Notes under the pieces: generated by a model
Seen by the model: the letters and a program-made list of their open reading frames with translations, nothing else
What the model was told of the DNA's origin: nothing
Databases searched by the model: none
Position numbers and translations under genes: made by a program
Part shown: positions 26,061-35,081 of the stretch, piece by piece
Position numbering within the stretch: position 1 is the stretch's first letter
Layout: each line of letters begins with the position of its first letter
Assembly: GCA_045613545.1 (NCBI GenBank)
Contig: JAZLBD010000011.1
Span: 1 to 60,365, forward strand
Length of the DNA: 60,365 nt
Direction: 5' to 3'
DNA from: Scatosoma sp045613545
GTDB lineage: Bacteria; Bacillota; Clostridia; Christensenellales; Borkfalkiaceae

Positions 26061-28514
26061 TTATTCTCCTTTAGCGTTTTCTATGAGCTCGAAAATGCTG
26101 GGGGTTTCGCCGTATAAATATCCGTTTTTCACCGCGCGGAAAGTGAAGGGTTCAAAACCCGTCACCGTCGTCACCGTGCGGAGCATTATATTTTTCATTT
26201 GCGCAAAATCGCTCGAGCCTCCGCTCAGTTTCAAATATTCACCCGTGATATCAACGTCGAATTCCGCCGTATAATTTTTTACGTTCTCGATGCCGTCGAA
26301 GGATACGACGGATAAATTCAAGCCCCCACCGTAATACGCTACGGGAACGTTGACGTTCACTTTTCCGTCGACGGTGTACGTACCGCCACGCGCAGCCGCG
26401 CCGTTCATGACCATAGGTTTTAAGGGGAAGATATCGTCGATCGTGATTTCTCCGTCGTATAAACCGATGCTGTTCACGATCGCGGAGATGTTTTCGTCGA
26501 TTAACCCGTCGAGCTCTAATCCTTCCGGCGTCTTATAATCGTAGAAACGCGTTTTTCCCTTTACGTCCACTTTCACGGGATAGGAAACACCCGAAACCAT
26601 GGTGGGCGTGTACGGAACGATTGCCTTTTCCCCATCTTTAATGGCGGTGAACATATCCGTTATAAGAGACGGGCTTGCGCTGTATAAAAATGGTCCGTTA
26701 AATAGCGTTTCCATACAGATAGAAGCGATTCCACTGCGGTAGAAGAATACGTCCTCTATCACCGTCGAGCCTTTATATTGCCCCTCCACCGCTTCTCTTT
26801 TCGAGAGCGCGTTTTGGATGGAGGAAAGTTTGGCTTTCATATTTTCGCGCGCGATTTCTGTTTGGAAAGAGCCGGTTAAGAATTCGCATAAAATGTTGTC
26901 GCCGTCTTTGCCTTTGCTTAAAAACTCGCCCAGCTTTACTTCTTTTAGCGTACCGTCTACGTGCAGTAGGGATTTTTGTTCGCCCGGATCAACCGAAAGG
27001 TATTCGTTTGCGCCCGCCACGAACAAGAAGTTGCGCGCAAAGCTTAGCATACAGTTTTTCACCGTCAAATTCATCGACGAGAAATTTCTTAAAACGTTTC
27101 TACCGTTCGAGAGTCTGGAATTTTTCACGGTCACGTTATCGCCGTGGATTTCCATCACGTTTCCTACCGTGTCGAGGTTGGCGTATCTATTCCCAAAATC
27201 GCAATTTTTTACGTTTACGTCGTTGATCGTGATTCCGTCGCCGTCCACGTACATACTCACGTTGTCTTGCCCCAAAGCGGACACGAGGGGTAAATTATTC
27301 GGATCGCCGAGAGTGTAGAACGGTTTCGGACCTCTAAAGAGATTGTCTTTGGTAAGATGCACGACGCGAACCGTTCCGCCGTTGCCGTCCGACATATCAA
27401 TATAGTCGTAAGGGTAGGTTAAGTTGTGCAAATTGAGGGTATATCCGTTGCCGTAGAAATCTTTTTGCACGCGCAGTCCCGCATACACACGGTTGCTAAT
27501 CGGAGAATAGTCGTCGTTTGCGTTTGCAAACTCGTTCCATTGCTTCATATAGTTTTGGTTAAACGTCGTTTCAAAGGAATACACGTCCCCGTTCGACTCG
27601 GAGAATAGGAACTTTTCCGCCGTAAAATTATAATTGCCGTAACACTCGACGTTATTTTCCTTTAACACGGGCGCTCCGCCTTCGAATACTACTTTGCCGT
27701 CCGCCGTATGTTTGTACGCGTTCTCTTTGGATTCAAAGGATTTTCGTAAAACGACGATTTCCCCCTCCGACGACTTATTGGTGCAAGCGATTAAATCGCT
27801 ATACGTGTATACGTTTACCCCCTCGTCGACGACGTTAAAGGAATAGGAGACGGGTTGCACCCCCTCGGCTTCGCTCGTAAGGGTAAAGGACGCTTCGCCG
27901 TGCCCCGTGATCGTCGCCGTTTGATGGTCGATGGAAAAGGCCACGTTCTTCTCATTTTCCACGCGAAGAGTGTTCACGAGCGTCGCGGGGATCGTCTTGA
28001 GTTCCATTTGTATAGAGGCGGGCTCTTTTTTTCCGTTTTCCAAATCGTACTCGCCGTAGTAAAGGTTGGGGTCGATGTTGTTTTGCGAGCTTTTTACGCT
28101 CGGTTGCAACAAAATCGCGCCCGTCTCGTAAATGACGCCCGTCATCGAACGAAAAACCGTGCCTTTTTGGTTGGAAGAAGTGATGACGACTTCCCCTTCC
28201 CGAATCGTTTTCAAATAATAAGTCCCGTTTTTAAGAACGATCTCTGCACACGGGTCTCCCTCGTCCGTTTTATTCTTGACCGACCAAATCAAATCGTTGC
28301 CGTCGCTTACCGCATAGTTGTTCGGCATAATACCTTTCGCAGAAAGCTTATACAAACTGTCCGAAAGTTTGAACGGCTCGTAATCGTCGTATTCCCATTC
28401 GATGGATTGGATATCAATATCTACGGCGTGATAGGTCGTTCGAACCGTGACGATGCAAAGGGACGCGATTAAGAAAGGGATTAAAAGCAGGGCGATAATA
28501 TTTTTCTTTTTCAT
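26061..28514 (-). CDS. Large membrane-anchored extracellular protein with beta-helix-like region, function unknown
   Basis: The 817-residue protein has a single N-terminal membrane segment ('IIALLLIPFLIASLCIVTV', about 5-24) that reads like an uncleaved anchor or signal. The rest is extracellular-type sequence rich in Asn, Val and Tyr. Around residues 420-510 are spaced 'NDVNVKNCDFGN', 'HGDNVTVKNSRLSNGRNVLRNF' and 'MNLTVKNCMLSFARNFL', resembling right-handed parallel beta-helix coils. Other strands resemble bacterial Ig-like domains ('EGEVVITSSNQKGTVF', 'HGEASFTLTSEAEGVQPVSYSF'). I do not recognise the family. Its start codon overlaps the stop of the ABC permease gene by one base, implying a linked role. 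Confidence 0.7.
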   Translation of the reverse strand: MKKKNIIALLLIPFLIASLCIVTVRTTYHAVDIDIQSIEWEYDDYEPFKLSDSLYKLSAKGIMPNNYAVSDGNDLIWSVKNKTDEGDPCAEIVLKNGTYYLKTIREGEVVITSSNQKGTVFRSMTGVIYETGAILLQPSVKSSQNNIDPNLYYGEYDLENGKKEPASIQMELKTIPATLVNTLRVENEKNVAFSIDHQTATITGHGEASFTLTSEAEGVQPVSYSFNVVDEGVNVYTYSDLIACTNKSSEGEIVVLRKSFESKENAYKHTADGKVVFEGGAPVLKENNVECYGNYNFTAEKFLFSESNGDVYSFETTFNQNYMKQWNEFANANDDYSPISNRVYAGLRVQKDFYGNGYTLNLHNLTYPYDYIDMSDGNGGTVRVVHLTKDNLFRGPKPFYTLGDPNNLPLVSALGQDNVSMYVDGDGITINDVNVKNCDFGNRYANLDTVGNVMEIHGDNVTVKNSRLSNGRNVLRNFSSMNLTVKNCMLSFARNFLFVAGANEYLSVDPGEQKSLLHVDGTLKEVKLGEFLSKGKDGDNILCEFLTGSFQTEIARENMKAKLSSIQNALSKREAVEGQYKGSTVIEDVFFYRSGIASICMETLFNGPFLYSASPSLITDMFTAIKDGEKAIVPYTPTMVSGVSYPVKVDVKGKTRFYDYKTPEGLELDGLIDENISAIVNSIGLYDGEITIDDIFPLKPMVMNGAAARGGTYTVDGKVNVNVPVAYYGGGLNLSVVSFDGIENVKNYTAEFDVDITGEYLKLSGGSSDFAQMKNIMLRTVTTVTGFEPFTFRAVKNGYLYGETPSIFELIENAKGE

Positions 28515-30106
28515 CAGTGCTCCGCCTCCAAGTCCATAAATAAATTCCGCGCGTTTCTACGCAAATACCAAAGCTCGAAAAGTCCGACGAGCATAAACGC
28601 GCCAAGACCGATTGCGTAGACGAGTAAAATATCCATTTTGAAATAAGATAATACGATCCCCAGCGCGGTGAAACCGATCGGCAACGCGTATAAATACGCG
28701 GACGAACGGTAGCTCGAACGAGGTTTACCGTGACGAATATGCAATTCTTCACGAAGAGAAACCAAATCGAACGTGACAAGCGCAATGCTCGTAAACAGGA
28801 AGGACGCCAAAAAGGTACGCGCCGACAACAATCCGCCTATCCACGCCACGAGAAGGGATACCGTCATCGAGACGAACGAAAGGGTAAACGGAATGAGAAC
28901 TTTTACAAGCAGTTGTTTCTTGTAATCGACGGGGAGCGTTTTGATGTTTTTAATCGTGCTTTTTTCCATCGTAATATATTGATTCGCGCCTTGGTTGATG
29001 CTTAAAGTAAACATCATAACGACGAGCAAATCAATGAGCGGAATAAAGTTGGGCAACATCTTCACGTAGTATAAAAAAGCGCCGGCGTTAAAAATCGTGT
29101 TAAAGACCGAAAGCACCAAATACAGCAAAAACGGTTGCACCAGCAAGAGCCCCGTAAACGAAAAAATATAATCGGAGTCTTTTGCGATTAAAATAAATTC
29201 TTTCCGCATCAACGCCTTAACGGGCGAAACTTGTTTATAGTTTATTTCTTTTGCCTTGCGTTTGGTTTGCGCAGGGGTGTTTCGCACGTAGTTAAAGGCG
29301 AAAATGCTAATCGAAAGCCCTATCGTGAATAGCGCGCCCGCTATACAAAAATAAGGCACCATTCTATTCCCAAACCCAAGCACGAAAGTATCCACGAGAA
29401 AGGTTATAGGCACGGCGCGTTTTTGAAAAACGGTAAATTTCGCAATCGAGGCGGACGTAAACAGTGAAGTCACGTCGTTGTCTGCCACCAATTGAATAAA
29501 CACGTCCAACACTTTCGAATATAAAAAGGAAAGCGTAAACAAAAGCGCGCCCGCAAGAATAAATTCGAGCAGTAAATATTTCTTCAAAAATTGCAAAAAC
29601 AAGCGCACGGGGTAAACCAAAATCAAAGCGAGTCCCGCCTCGAATAAGAAAGACAATACGGGATAAAAGAGCGCTTTATAGTAGAACATAATCCCCAGCG
29701 AGAACTTCGTGCCGTAGGCGATAAAAAGCGGATAGATAAATACGATCGAGGTCGCGTAATGGATTAGGAACAAAAGCAAAAGTTTGGATAAAACCATCTG
29801 ACCGTTGCTGACGGGATAACTGGATAACTGCTCGATATCTTTTTCGTTAAAGAATAATTTCTTTGCTTGAAAGATCAAAAAGACGGTCAAGAGGACGGAA
29901 ATGACTAGCAAAAAAAGAGTCATGAACGCCACGGGCGCTTGACTGAAATCTTTAATCTTATCCAAAATAGCGGAAAACAGAATAATTTCAATCGCAACGA
30001 AACTACCGATGAAAATCATCGATAAAAACGTGGAAAGTATCCGTTTGGATAGGCTCTTTTCCCGCCTAAATAAGAGTTTGAAATCCTTAATAAGCAACGT
30101 AAGCAT
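28514..30106 (-). CDS. ABC transporter permease (ABC-2-like, large)
   Basis: The 530-residue protein has about twelve hydrophobic helices. The N-terminus 'MLTLLIKDFKLLFRREKSLSKRILSTFLSMIFIGSF' is the typical cytosolic amphipathic entry of ABC-2 exporters. A central basic loop ('PAQTKRKAKEINYKQVSPVKALMRKEFILIAKD') looks like the start of a second repeat, suggesting an internally duplicated full-length permease. It lies 16 bp after the ATP-binding gene, and the pair would form a two-protein exporter. The substrate is unknown; the setting suggests a role in moving or regulating a surface component. Confidence 0.8.
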   Translation of the reverse strand: MLTLLIKDFKLLFRREKSLSKRILSTFLSMIFIGSFVAIEIILFSAILDKIKDFSQAPVAFMTLFLLVISVLLTVFLIFQAKKLFFNEKDIEQLSSYPVSNGQMVLSKLLLLFLIHYATSIVFIYPLFIAYGTKFSLGIMFYYKALFYPVLSFLFEAGLALILVYPVRLFLQFLKKYLLLEFILAGALLFTLSFLYSKVLDVFIQLVADNDVTSLFTSASIAKFTVFQKRAVPITFLVDTFVLGFGNRMVPYFCIAGALFTIGLSISIFAFNYVRNTPAQTKRKAKEINYKQVSPVKALMRKEFILIAKDSDYIFSFTGLLLVQPFLLYLVLSVFNTIFNAGAFLYYVKMLPNFIPLIDLLVVMMFTLSINQGANQYITMEKSTIKNIKTLPVDYKKQLLVKVLIPFTLSFVSMTVSLLVAWIGGLLSARTFLASFLFTSIALVTFDLVSLREELHIRHGKPRSSYRSSAYLYALPIGFTALGIVLSYFKMDILLVYAIGLGAFMLVGLFELWYLRRNARNLFMDLEAEH

Positions 30107-30122
30107 AGTTTATACTTTGGAT

Positions 30123-30920
30123 TTATACCTTTTTAGAAAGATTGGGTTTATAGACATCTATAAAGATTTTGGAAAGCTGGATTCTTCTGTTCGGTTCTTT
30201 ATTCAAATCGTACAAGCCCGCCACCTTTCCGTCGTTGATAATCGAAACGCGATCACAAATTTTGGCAACCAAATCAATGTTATGCGAAGTGATGATAACC
30301 GTTTTTCCGTGATCTGCGTACTCGCGCATCATCTTCTTGAGTTCCTCTACCGCCATAATGTCAAGCCCTACCGTAGGCTCGTCGAGAATCCAAATTTTAG
30401 GATTGTGTAAAAGGCTTGCAATCAGACACAATTTTTGCTTCATCCCGTGGGAATAATCGGCAACGGGATTGGAAAGCTCCGTCATGGAAAGCGCCAAACG
30501 GTTGCAAAGATAGGTGTAATTGCGCACGAAATCCCCCTCCGTCACGCCGTACACGCTCGCCACGAATTCCAAATAATCGTAGCCGGTCATAGCGTCGTAG
30601 CAAGAGGGTTCGCTGGCAACGTATCCGAAGGAATATTTTGCGAGGATCGGTTCTTTTTCAATATCGAACCCGTCCAGCGTAATACGCCCGCGATTAAACC
30701 GTTTTGCGCCGATCATACAGTCCAGCGTGGTCGATTTACCGATACCGTTTCGTCCGATAAACCCAAAAAGCTCTCCCCCGTACACTTTCAGGTCAAGCCC
30801 TTTGATAACCTCTTTTTTTCCGTACGATTTATACAACCCGTCGATATGGACTACGGGGGGGGCTTCCTCCGTATTCGACGCGATATTTTCTCCTTGTAAA
30901 ATTGCGCTGATATTCTCCAT
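30123..30920 (-). CDS. ABC transporter ATP-binding protein
   Basis: This 265-residue ATPase has Walker A 'GRNGIGKSTT' (56-65), a signature-like 'YSHGMKQKLCLIASLL', Walker B 'KIWILDEPTVGLD' and the H-loop in 'TVIITSHNID'. The signature has H-G-M-K-Q in place of S-G-G-Q, which is common in CcmA/ABC-2-type exporters. About 25 extra residues precede the domain. Its start overlaps the stop of the zinc-ribbon protein gene, linking it by translation to the AAA module. Its partner is the permease at 28514-30106. Confidence 0.9.
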   Translation of the reverse strand: MENISAILQGENIASNTEEAPPVVHIDGLYKSYGKKEVIKGLDLKVYGGELFGFIGRNGIGKSTTLDCMIGAKRFNRGRITLDGFDIEKEPILAKYSFGYVASEPSCYDAMTGYDYLEFVASVYGVTEGDFVRNYTYLCNRLALSMTELSNPVADYSHGMKQKLCLIASLLHNPKIWILDEPTVGLDIMAVEELKKMMREYADHGKTVIITSHNIDLVAKICDRVSIINDGKVAGLYDLNKEPNRRIQLSKIFIDVYKPNLSKKV

Positions 30921-32191
30921 TAAAGGCTCCTGATTTTACTAAACCAAATATTTCCCGTCCGCGATCCGTCGAAAACGTATTCCGTTTTACAATCGGCGCA
31001 AGAACAGGTATTTCTATTCACGTCCACGTTTTTGCTCTTGCAAACGGGACAAATTTTATCGTAAATTTTTCTATCCCCTTTGACAATATACGTCTTAGAG
31101 GAAAGCCACGCGGAAACGAGTTCTTTTTCCGTACGCGGAAGATCAAACGCTTTTTTATAGCCGTTATCGACGTGGAACAAATCCCAAATGGAAAGTATTT
31201 CCACCGTCAAAGCGTTTTCCTCCAATACGACGTTCTTTTTGTCAAAGAACAACAAATGCCGTCTTTTTCGCCCTGCGCCTCTCTTGAGCCCAATATCCAC
31301 GACGAGCTCGTTATTGTTTCCCGTGGCGACGACGACGCCGAAACGCCCGTTATCCAGTGCCAATCGGAATTTATCCGCCACCGAGTTGTAGTTCTTATCC
31401 TGCACGATAAATCCCTGCTTTTTCAGTTCTTGCAACAGCAGGATCAAATAATACGTTCTAAAATCTTTCGTCCGAGCGTTCTTGTCGCCGTAGCGCACGA
31501 ATTTCCGATAGAAACGGAAGCAATGCCGGTACAACCTATCCTTGAGCAAGATGTTCGTGGGACGGATCATCCGATCAATTTCCATACTCTTAGAGACGAT
31601 TTTATAAAAAGAAGTATTCTTGATAAAGGAAACGCGCATTTTCAAGCGTTCGACCGTTTTCAGAATTTTTCCTACCTTTTGCGTGTTCAGTCCCTTCGTA
31701 TCTTCGCTCGGAAATTCGACGGAGGGAACGAGCCCAAGATAGAATTCCGCGTATTTGGTAAGCTCCGCCTCGATTAAATCGACCAGTAGGGTGATAAAAC
31801 AGTTTTCGTAAATACGCAGTTCGTTCACGTACTGGTAGTAATAGATATTTTCGGGAACCATCGAACGATTGCGCTCTTTCCACAAACTACTGTCTTTCAG
31901 CACCTGCTTAAAATCTTCTGCGGAAAGGCTCTTCGCTTGCTCGATACGAACGACCACCTCTTCCCGCTTATTGGTGAGATGCGGACGCTCGATAATCGAA
32001 AGGATTACGTTCAAAAGCGCGGAAACTTCCTCAAAAAACGCCTCGTCCCGCTTATAGGAAACGGACTGTAAAGAAGCGACTTTTAAGTCCTGCACTTTCT
32101 CGTAAAAAGCTTGTGGCGCAGGGAAAGACGCGGAAAATTTTTCGACTTCCGAAATAACATCTTTTAATTTGACTTCTTCGATAATTCTCAT
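30920..32191 (-). CDS. Uncharacterised protein with C-terminal zinc ribbon, AAA partner (DUF2357-like resemblance)
   Basis: The 423-residue protein has no signal peptide and no membrane helix. The N-terminal half is alpha-helical with 'YYYQYVNELRIYENCFITLLVDLIEAEL', which recalls the DUF2357/McrC-associated family, though I hold that similarity loosely. The central part has several basic helices ('RYGDKNARTKDFRTYYLILLLQELKKQ') and a short beta block. The C-terminus has a four-cysteine ribbon of the form CPVCK...CSCADC within the last ~45 residues. I see no convincing PD-(D/E)xK nuclease triad. It sits directly after the McrB-like AAA gene (8-bp gap), the position usually taken by McrC-type partners, so I infer it is the ATPase's partner. 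Confidence 0.6.
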   Translation of the reverse strand: MRIIEEVKLKDVISEVEKFSASFPAPQAFYEKVQDLKVASLQSVSYKRDEAFFEEVSALLNVILSIIERPHLTNKREEVVVRIEQAKSLSAEDFKQVLKDSSLWKERNRSMVPENIYYYQYVNELRIYENCFITLLVDLIEAELTKYAEFYLGLVPSVEFPSEDTKGLNTQKVGKILKTVERLKMRVSFIKNTSFYKIVSKSMEIDRMIRPTNILLKDRLYRHCFRFYRKFVRYGDKNARTKDFRTYYLILLLQELKKQGFIVQDKNYNSVADKFRLALDNGRFGVVVATGNNNELVVDIGLKRGAGRKRRHLLFFDKKNVVLEENALTVEILSIWDLFHVDNGYKKAFDLPRTEKELVSAWLSSKTYIVKGDRKIYDKICPVCKSKNVDVNRNTCSCADCKTEYVFDGSRTGNIWFSKIRSL

Positions 32192-32199
32192 ACTACAGT

Positions 32200-34008
32200 T
32201 TATAGCGTCTTTATAATCCCTTGTATGGTTTTTTCCGAACGGACCAAAACGCCCGCGCCGTACGTCTTTTCGATGAGCGCAAGGAGTTTTTTAAGCGCGC
32301 TCTTTACGTAATCTTCAAATCTACCTTCGATTTTGGAAAGGAGCTTTTTAGAAAGCATAAAGTCGATTGCCGTTTCCTTACTACCGCCACACGCCATAAA
32401 TACCGGTACGACGTGCGCGATTTGATTTAGAATACGGTTCCCCATCGCTACGTCGAACTGATCGTACACGTATTCGCTGATCGCGTTGATCTTTTCCATA
32501 TCCGCATTGGTGAGCGCATAGTCGGGATTGTTTAACGCCTCGTGATAAAGCGCTTTTAATTTTGCGCTACCCAAATTGATTTTGCCCGTTTCTTCCGTGA
32601 CCGTAAACGGGTCGTTGCGATGATTGAATTCGGTGGTAATCGCGCGGTCGTACACCTTATCCGTGATCGTAAAGGTGGAATCGTCCTTGTTCGCCGTACC
32701 AACGAAATATACGTTGGGGGTAATACGAATCGTACCGTCCTCGAGCTTAATGGGAGGCACGAACCCGTGCGGGAAGTGCATAATGCGAAGTTTCCAGTCT
32801 TCTTCGGGATATTCGAGAATGGAAAGAAGGTCGGCAAAATAATATTCGACGCGGGAAATGTTCATTTCGTCGAGGACGAACACGTATAACTTGTCTGGAT
32901 CGTAGTTCGCGCGGTAAAGTTCTACCAAGAACTCCGTTTCCGAGTAGGTTTTGGAGAATTCGTTGAAATACCCAACGATATTCGACTTATCACGCCACGT
33001 AGCTTGCACGGGCATAAACAGGCAGTTTCCGCCGATAAATTTCGCAAAATTTCTAGGGAGCGAAGATTTACCCGTACCGCTGAGCCCCTCCAAAATTTGG
33101 AAATGGGAGGCGGAGAATCCGCTGACAAAAAACCGAATGACGTCCATCGGGAAATATAATTTTTCTTCTTTCGCTAAATAGTTTCTGAATTTTTCGCAAA
33201 TTTTTGCAAGCGATAAATCGTCCGAATATACTTTTTCGGAGGTAAAACCTTCGTATTCGTTGTCGATACGGGAAAGAGCGGGGAAAACTTTTTCTCGATC
33301 GTCGAGCTCCTCCGCCGTTCTACTTACGACTTGGACGTCGCTACCAACCACGCCACCCGCTACCGTAGACGTCGCAACGCCACTTACCGTGGGCGCGATT
33401 TCCTCCACCAACGGAGCGAACGAATCCATTACGCTATTGTTTACCAAATCGTCGTCGTCAAATTCGGGTTTTGTCGCTTCATCGAAGAATTTATACGGTT
33501 TATCAATATTCAAAAGATTGACGATAAACATAATAATCGCGCCGATAGCTGCAAACAACACGACGTAAATGACGCTCGTGATCACGAAACATTGCCCGAT
33601 AAATCTGCAAATATTCCAAACGTTTTGCTTCGTAAAGGGACGTTGAATCAGAAGCCCCACGCCAAAGGAAAGCCCGACGCAAAGCACGAACGTAGCAATA
33701 TAAAGGGCGAACATCTTCACGCTGTACGGATTTTTCTTATTTACGATAGCGTATCTACGCTCGTAAACGAGTCCGCCGACACAGACGATTAAATACACGG
33801 CGATCAGCGAAAGGCAAATAATCCCCGACGCTCCGCAATCAATAGAGGTAAACCCGAACGAGTTCGAAAGCAGTTGCAACGGGTTCTTCGTAACAACCAT
33901 CGTGTGTCCCCCCTCGATGCACATACCCGTAAAGAGTAAGATGATCGAATAAAAAATCGTGAGCGAAAGAATTAATAAGTTTTTTCTGGTAAAAAGAGTC
34001 TTAAACAT
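32200..34008 (-). CDS. Membrane-anchored McrB/MoxR-type AAA+ ATPase
   Basis: The 602-residue protein has four N-terminal membrane helices (about 10-28, 62-82, 99-121, 138-166). A ~100-residue acidic and flexible linker (about 175-260) follows, then an AAA+ domain. The AAA+ domain has Walker A 'GLSGTGKSS' (308-316), Walker B 'LYVFVLDEMN' (374-383) followed by 'SRVEYYFADLLSILE', and sensor-1 'VYFVGTANKDDST'. 'DEMN..RVEYYFADLL' is the mark of the McrB/AAA_5 group. Most McrB proteins are soluble parts of restriction systems; membrane anchoring is unusual and argues for a role at the membrane. It follows the signal peptidase gene by 3 bp. All ATPase motifs look intact. Confidence 0.82.
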   Translation of the reverse strand: MFKTLFTRKNLLILSLTIFYSIILLFTGMCIEGGHTMVVTKNPLQLLSNSFGFTSIDCGASGIICLSLIAVYLIVCVGGLVYERRYAIVNKKNPYSVKMFALYIATFVLCVGLSFGVGLLIQRPFTKQNVWNICRFIGQCFVITSVIYVVLFAAIGAIIMFIVNLLNIDKPYKFFDEATKPEFDDDDLVNNSVMDSFAPLVEEIAPTVSGVATSTVAGGVVGSDVQVVSRTAEELDDREKVFPALSRIDNEYEGFTSEKVYSDDLSLAKICEKFRNYLAKEEKLYFPMDVIRFFVSGFSASHFQILEGLSGTGKSSLPRNFAKFIGGNCLFMPVQATWRDKSNIVGYFNEFSKTYSETEFLVELYRANYDPDKLYVFVLDEMNISRVEYYFADLLSILEYPEEDWKLRIMHFPHGFVPPIKLEDGTIRITPNVYFVGTANKDDSTFTITDKVYDRAITTEFNHRNDPFTVTEETGKINLGSAKLKALYHEALNNPDYALTNADMEKINAISEYVYDQFDVAMGNRILNQIAHVVPVFMACGGSKETAIDFMLSKKLLSKIEGRFEDYVKSALKKLLALIEKTYGAGVLVRSEKTIQGIIKTL

Positions 34009-34011
34009 AAT

Positions 34012-35010
34012 TTAGTCTCCATCAGGGGACGCGATTTCTTCCACGTCGCCTTCTTCCGTTATATGTTTTTTGATAATGTTTTGTTGTGATTTTTTTTGGA
34101 TCGTTTGATCGGTAATAGGCGTTTTTTCTATAAACCCTTTTTCATCGAAGGTATAAGAAAACCCTTTATAATAAATGATTTCGGTAAAATGCGGTTGTAA
34201 ATCTTCAGCACTTGTAATGTCGTCAAAACGAATCGCCGTATTTAGAATTTCTTGACGTTTAGCAAACGCGACGCGCAATTTTTCCGTCTTTTTGTCTACC
34301 ATCAAAAGGCAATAGGTCAACGCGCAAATGGTGACGATCCCCGAATACGATTGGAGGAACATTACAAACACGCCCACCATCCGTACGCGAGAGCCCGTAT
34401 ATTTTCCTAAAACGTCGTCGAAAGTCGGGCGATATTTATCGTCTGCGTCGTTGGAATCCCCGCGCGTTATATAACGCAGTCCGCTTTCGCTATACTCGAC
34501 GTCCACGATACGGTGGATAATGTTTTCCCCCTTGTCGTTGACAAAGGCGATCACGTCGTACTTTTTCAAATCGGAAACTTCATCCACCTTTTGCAGAACA
34601 ATCATATCATAGGTATCGAATTGATTGTCGTAGTTTACAAGATAGGACTCGTTTTTGGGGTTTTTCTCGCTCATAGACCCCGACGCCACGACCATAATCC
34701 CCTTACCGCCGAACATAGGCACTCCGCCCATAATTCTACTGTATACGGCAAAAAGGAATGTGGGCGCGATGACGAGGAAAGCAAGCCACAAAAATCCCCG
34801 ACGTAGTCCTTTGAAAAAGGCTTTGCGACGTTTTACGTTTTTCCTTCGGTCGTAAATGGCTTCGTCGATAATATTCAAATCCCGTTTTCCCGCCTCGATT
34901 TCGGACGTTGCCGAAACGACGTAGGAGGAATACAGAATGGTAAATATGACGGAAAAACTAATCACGCCGATTGCCGTGACGATAACGGCAATAATTTCCA
35001 ATTCAGTCAT
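34012..35010 (-). CDS. ER-type signal peptidase I (SipW-like) with extra membrane helices and C-terminal tail
   Basis: The 332-residue protein has an N-terminal helix (7-30), a cytosolic basic linker, a second helix (73-92) and the S26B-type peptidase domain. The domain shows 'VVASGSMS' (Ser112), 'NIIHRIVD' (His166 in place of the bacterial Lys) and 'YITRGDSND' (Asp185). A further helix (about 212-237) and a ~90-residue cytosolic tail follow. Ser-His chemistry is the hallmark of SipW, which processes Trp-containing signal peptides such as TasA's. Here the likely clients are the four proteins at 35082-41341. SipW of Bacillus is about 190 residues, so this protein carries ~140 extra residues. 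Confidence 0.9.
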   Translation of the reverse strand: MTELEIIAVIVTAIGVISFSVIFTILYSSYVVSATSEIEAGKRDLNIIDEAIYDRRKNVKRRKAFFKGLRRGFLWLAFLVIAPTFLFAVYSRIMGGVPMFGGKGIMVVASGSMSEKNPKNESYLVNYDNQFDTYDMIVLQKVDEVSDLKKYDVIAFVNDKGENIIHRIVDVEYSESGLRYITRGDSNDADDKYRPTFDDVLGKYTGSRVRMVGVFVMFLQSYSGIVTICALTYCLLMVDKKTEKLRVAFAKRQEILNTAIRFDDITSAEDLQPHFTEIIYYKGFSYTFDEKGFIEKTPITDQTIQKKSQQNIIKKHITEEGDVEEIASPDGD

Positions 35011-35039
35011 AACTAATCCTAAAACCCTCGACTAAAAAT

Positions 35040-35068
35040 AAACCCCTCGACTAAAAAGCGTGGGGTTT
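35040..35068 (-). terminator. Weak internal terminator before the signal peptidase gene
   Basis: On the minus strand AAACCCC (complement of 35062-35068) pairs with GGGGTTT (complement of 35040-35046) across a 15-base loop, followed by ATTTTTAG. No new promoter is visible before the signal peptidase gene, so partial read-through probably sets lower expression of the enzymes than of the two substrates upstream. Confidence 0.65.
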
Positions 35069-35081
35069 TCGTTTTGGTTTT

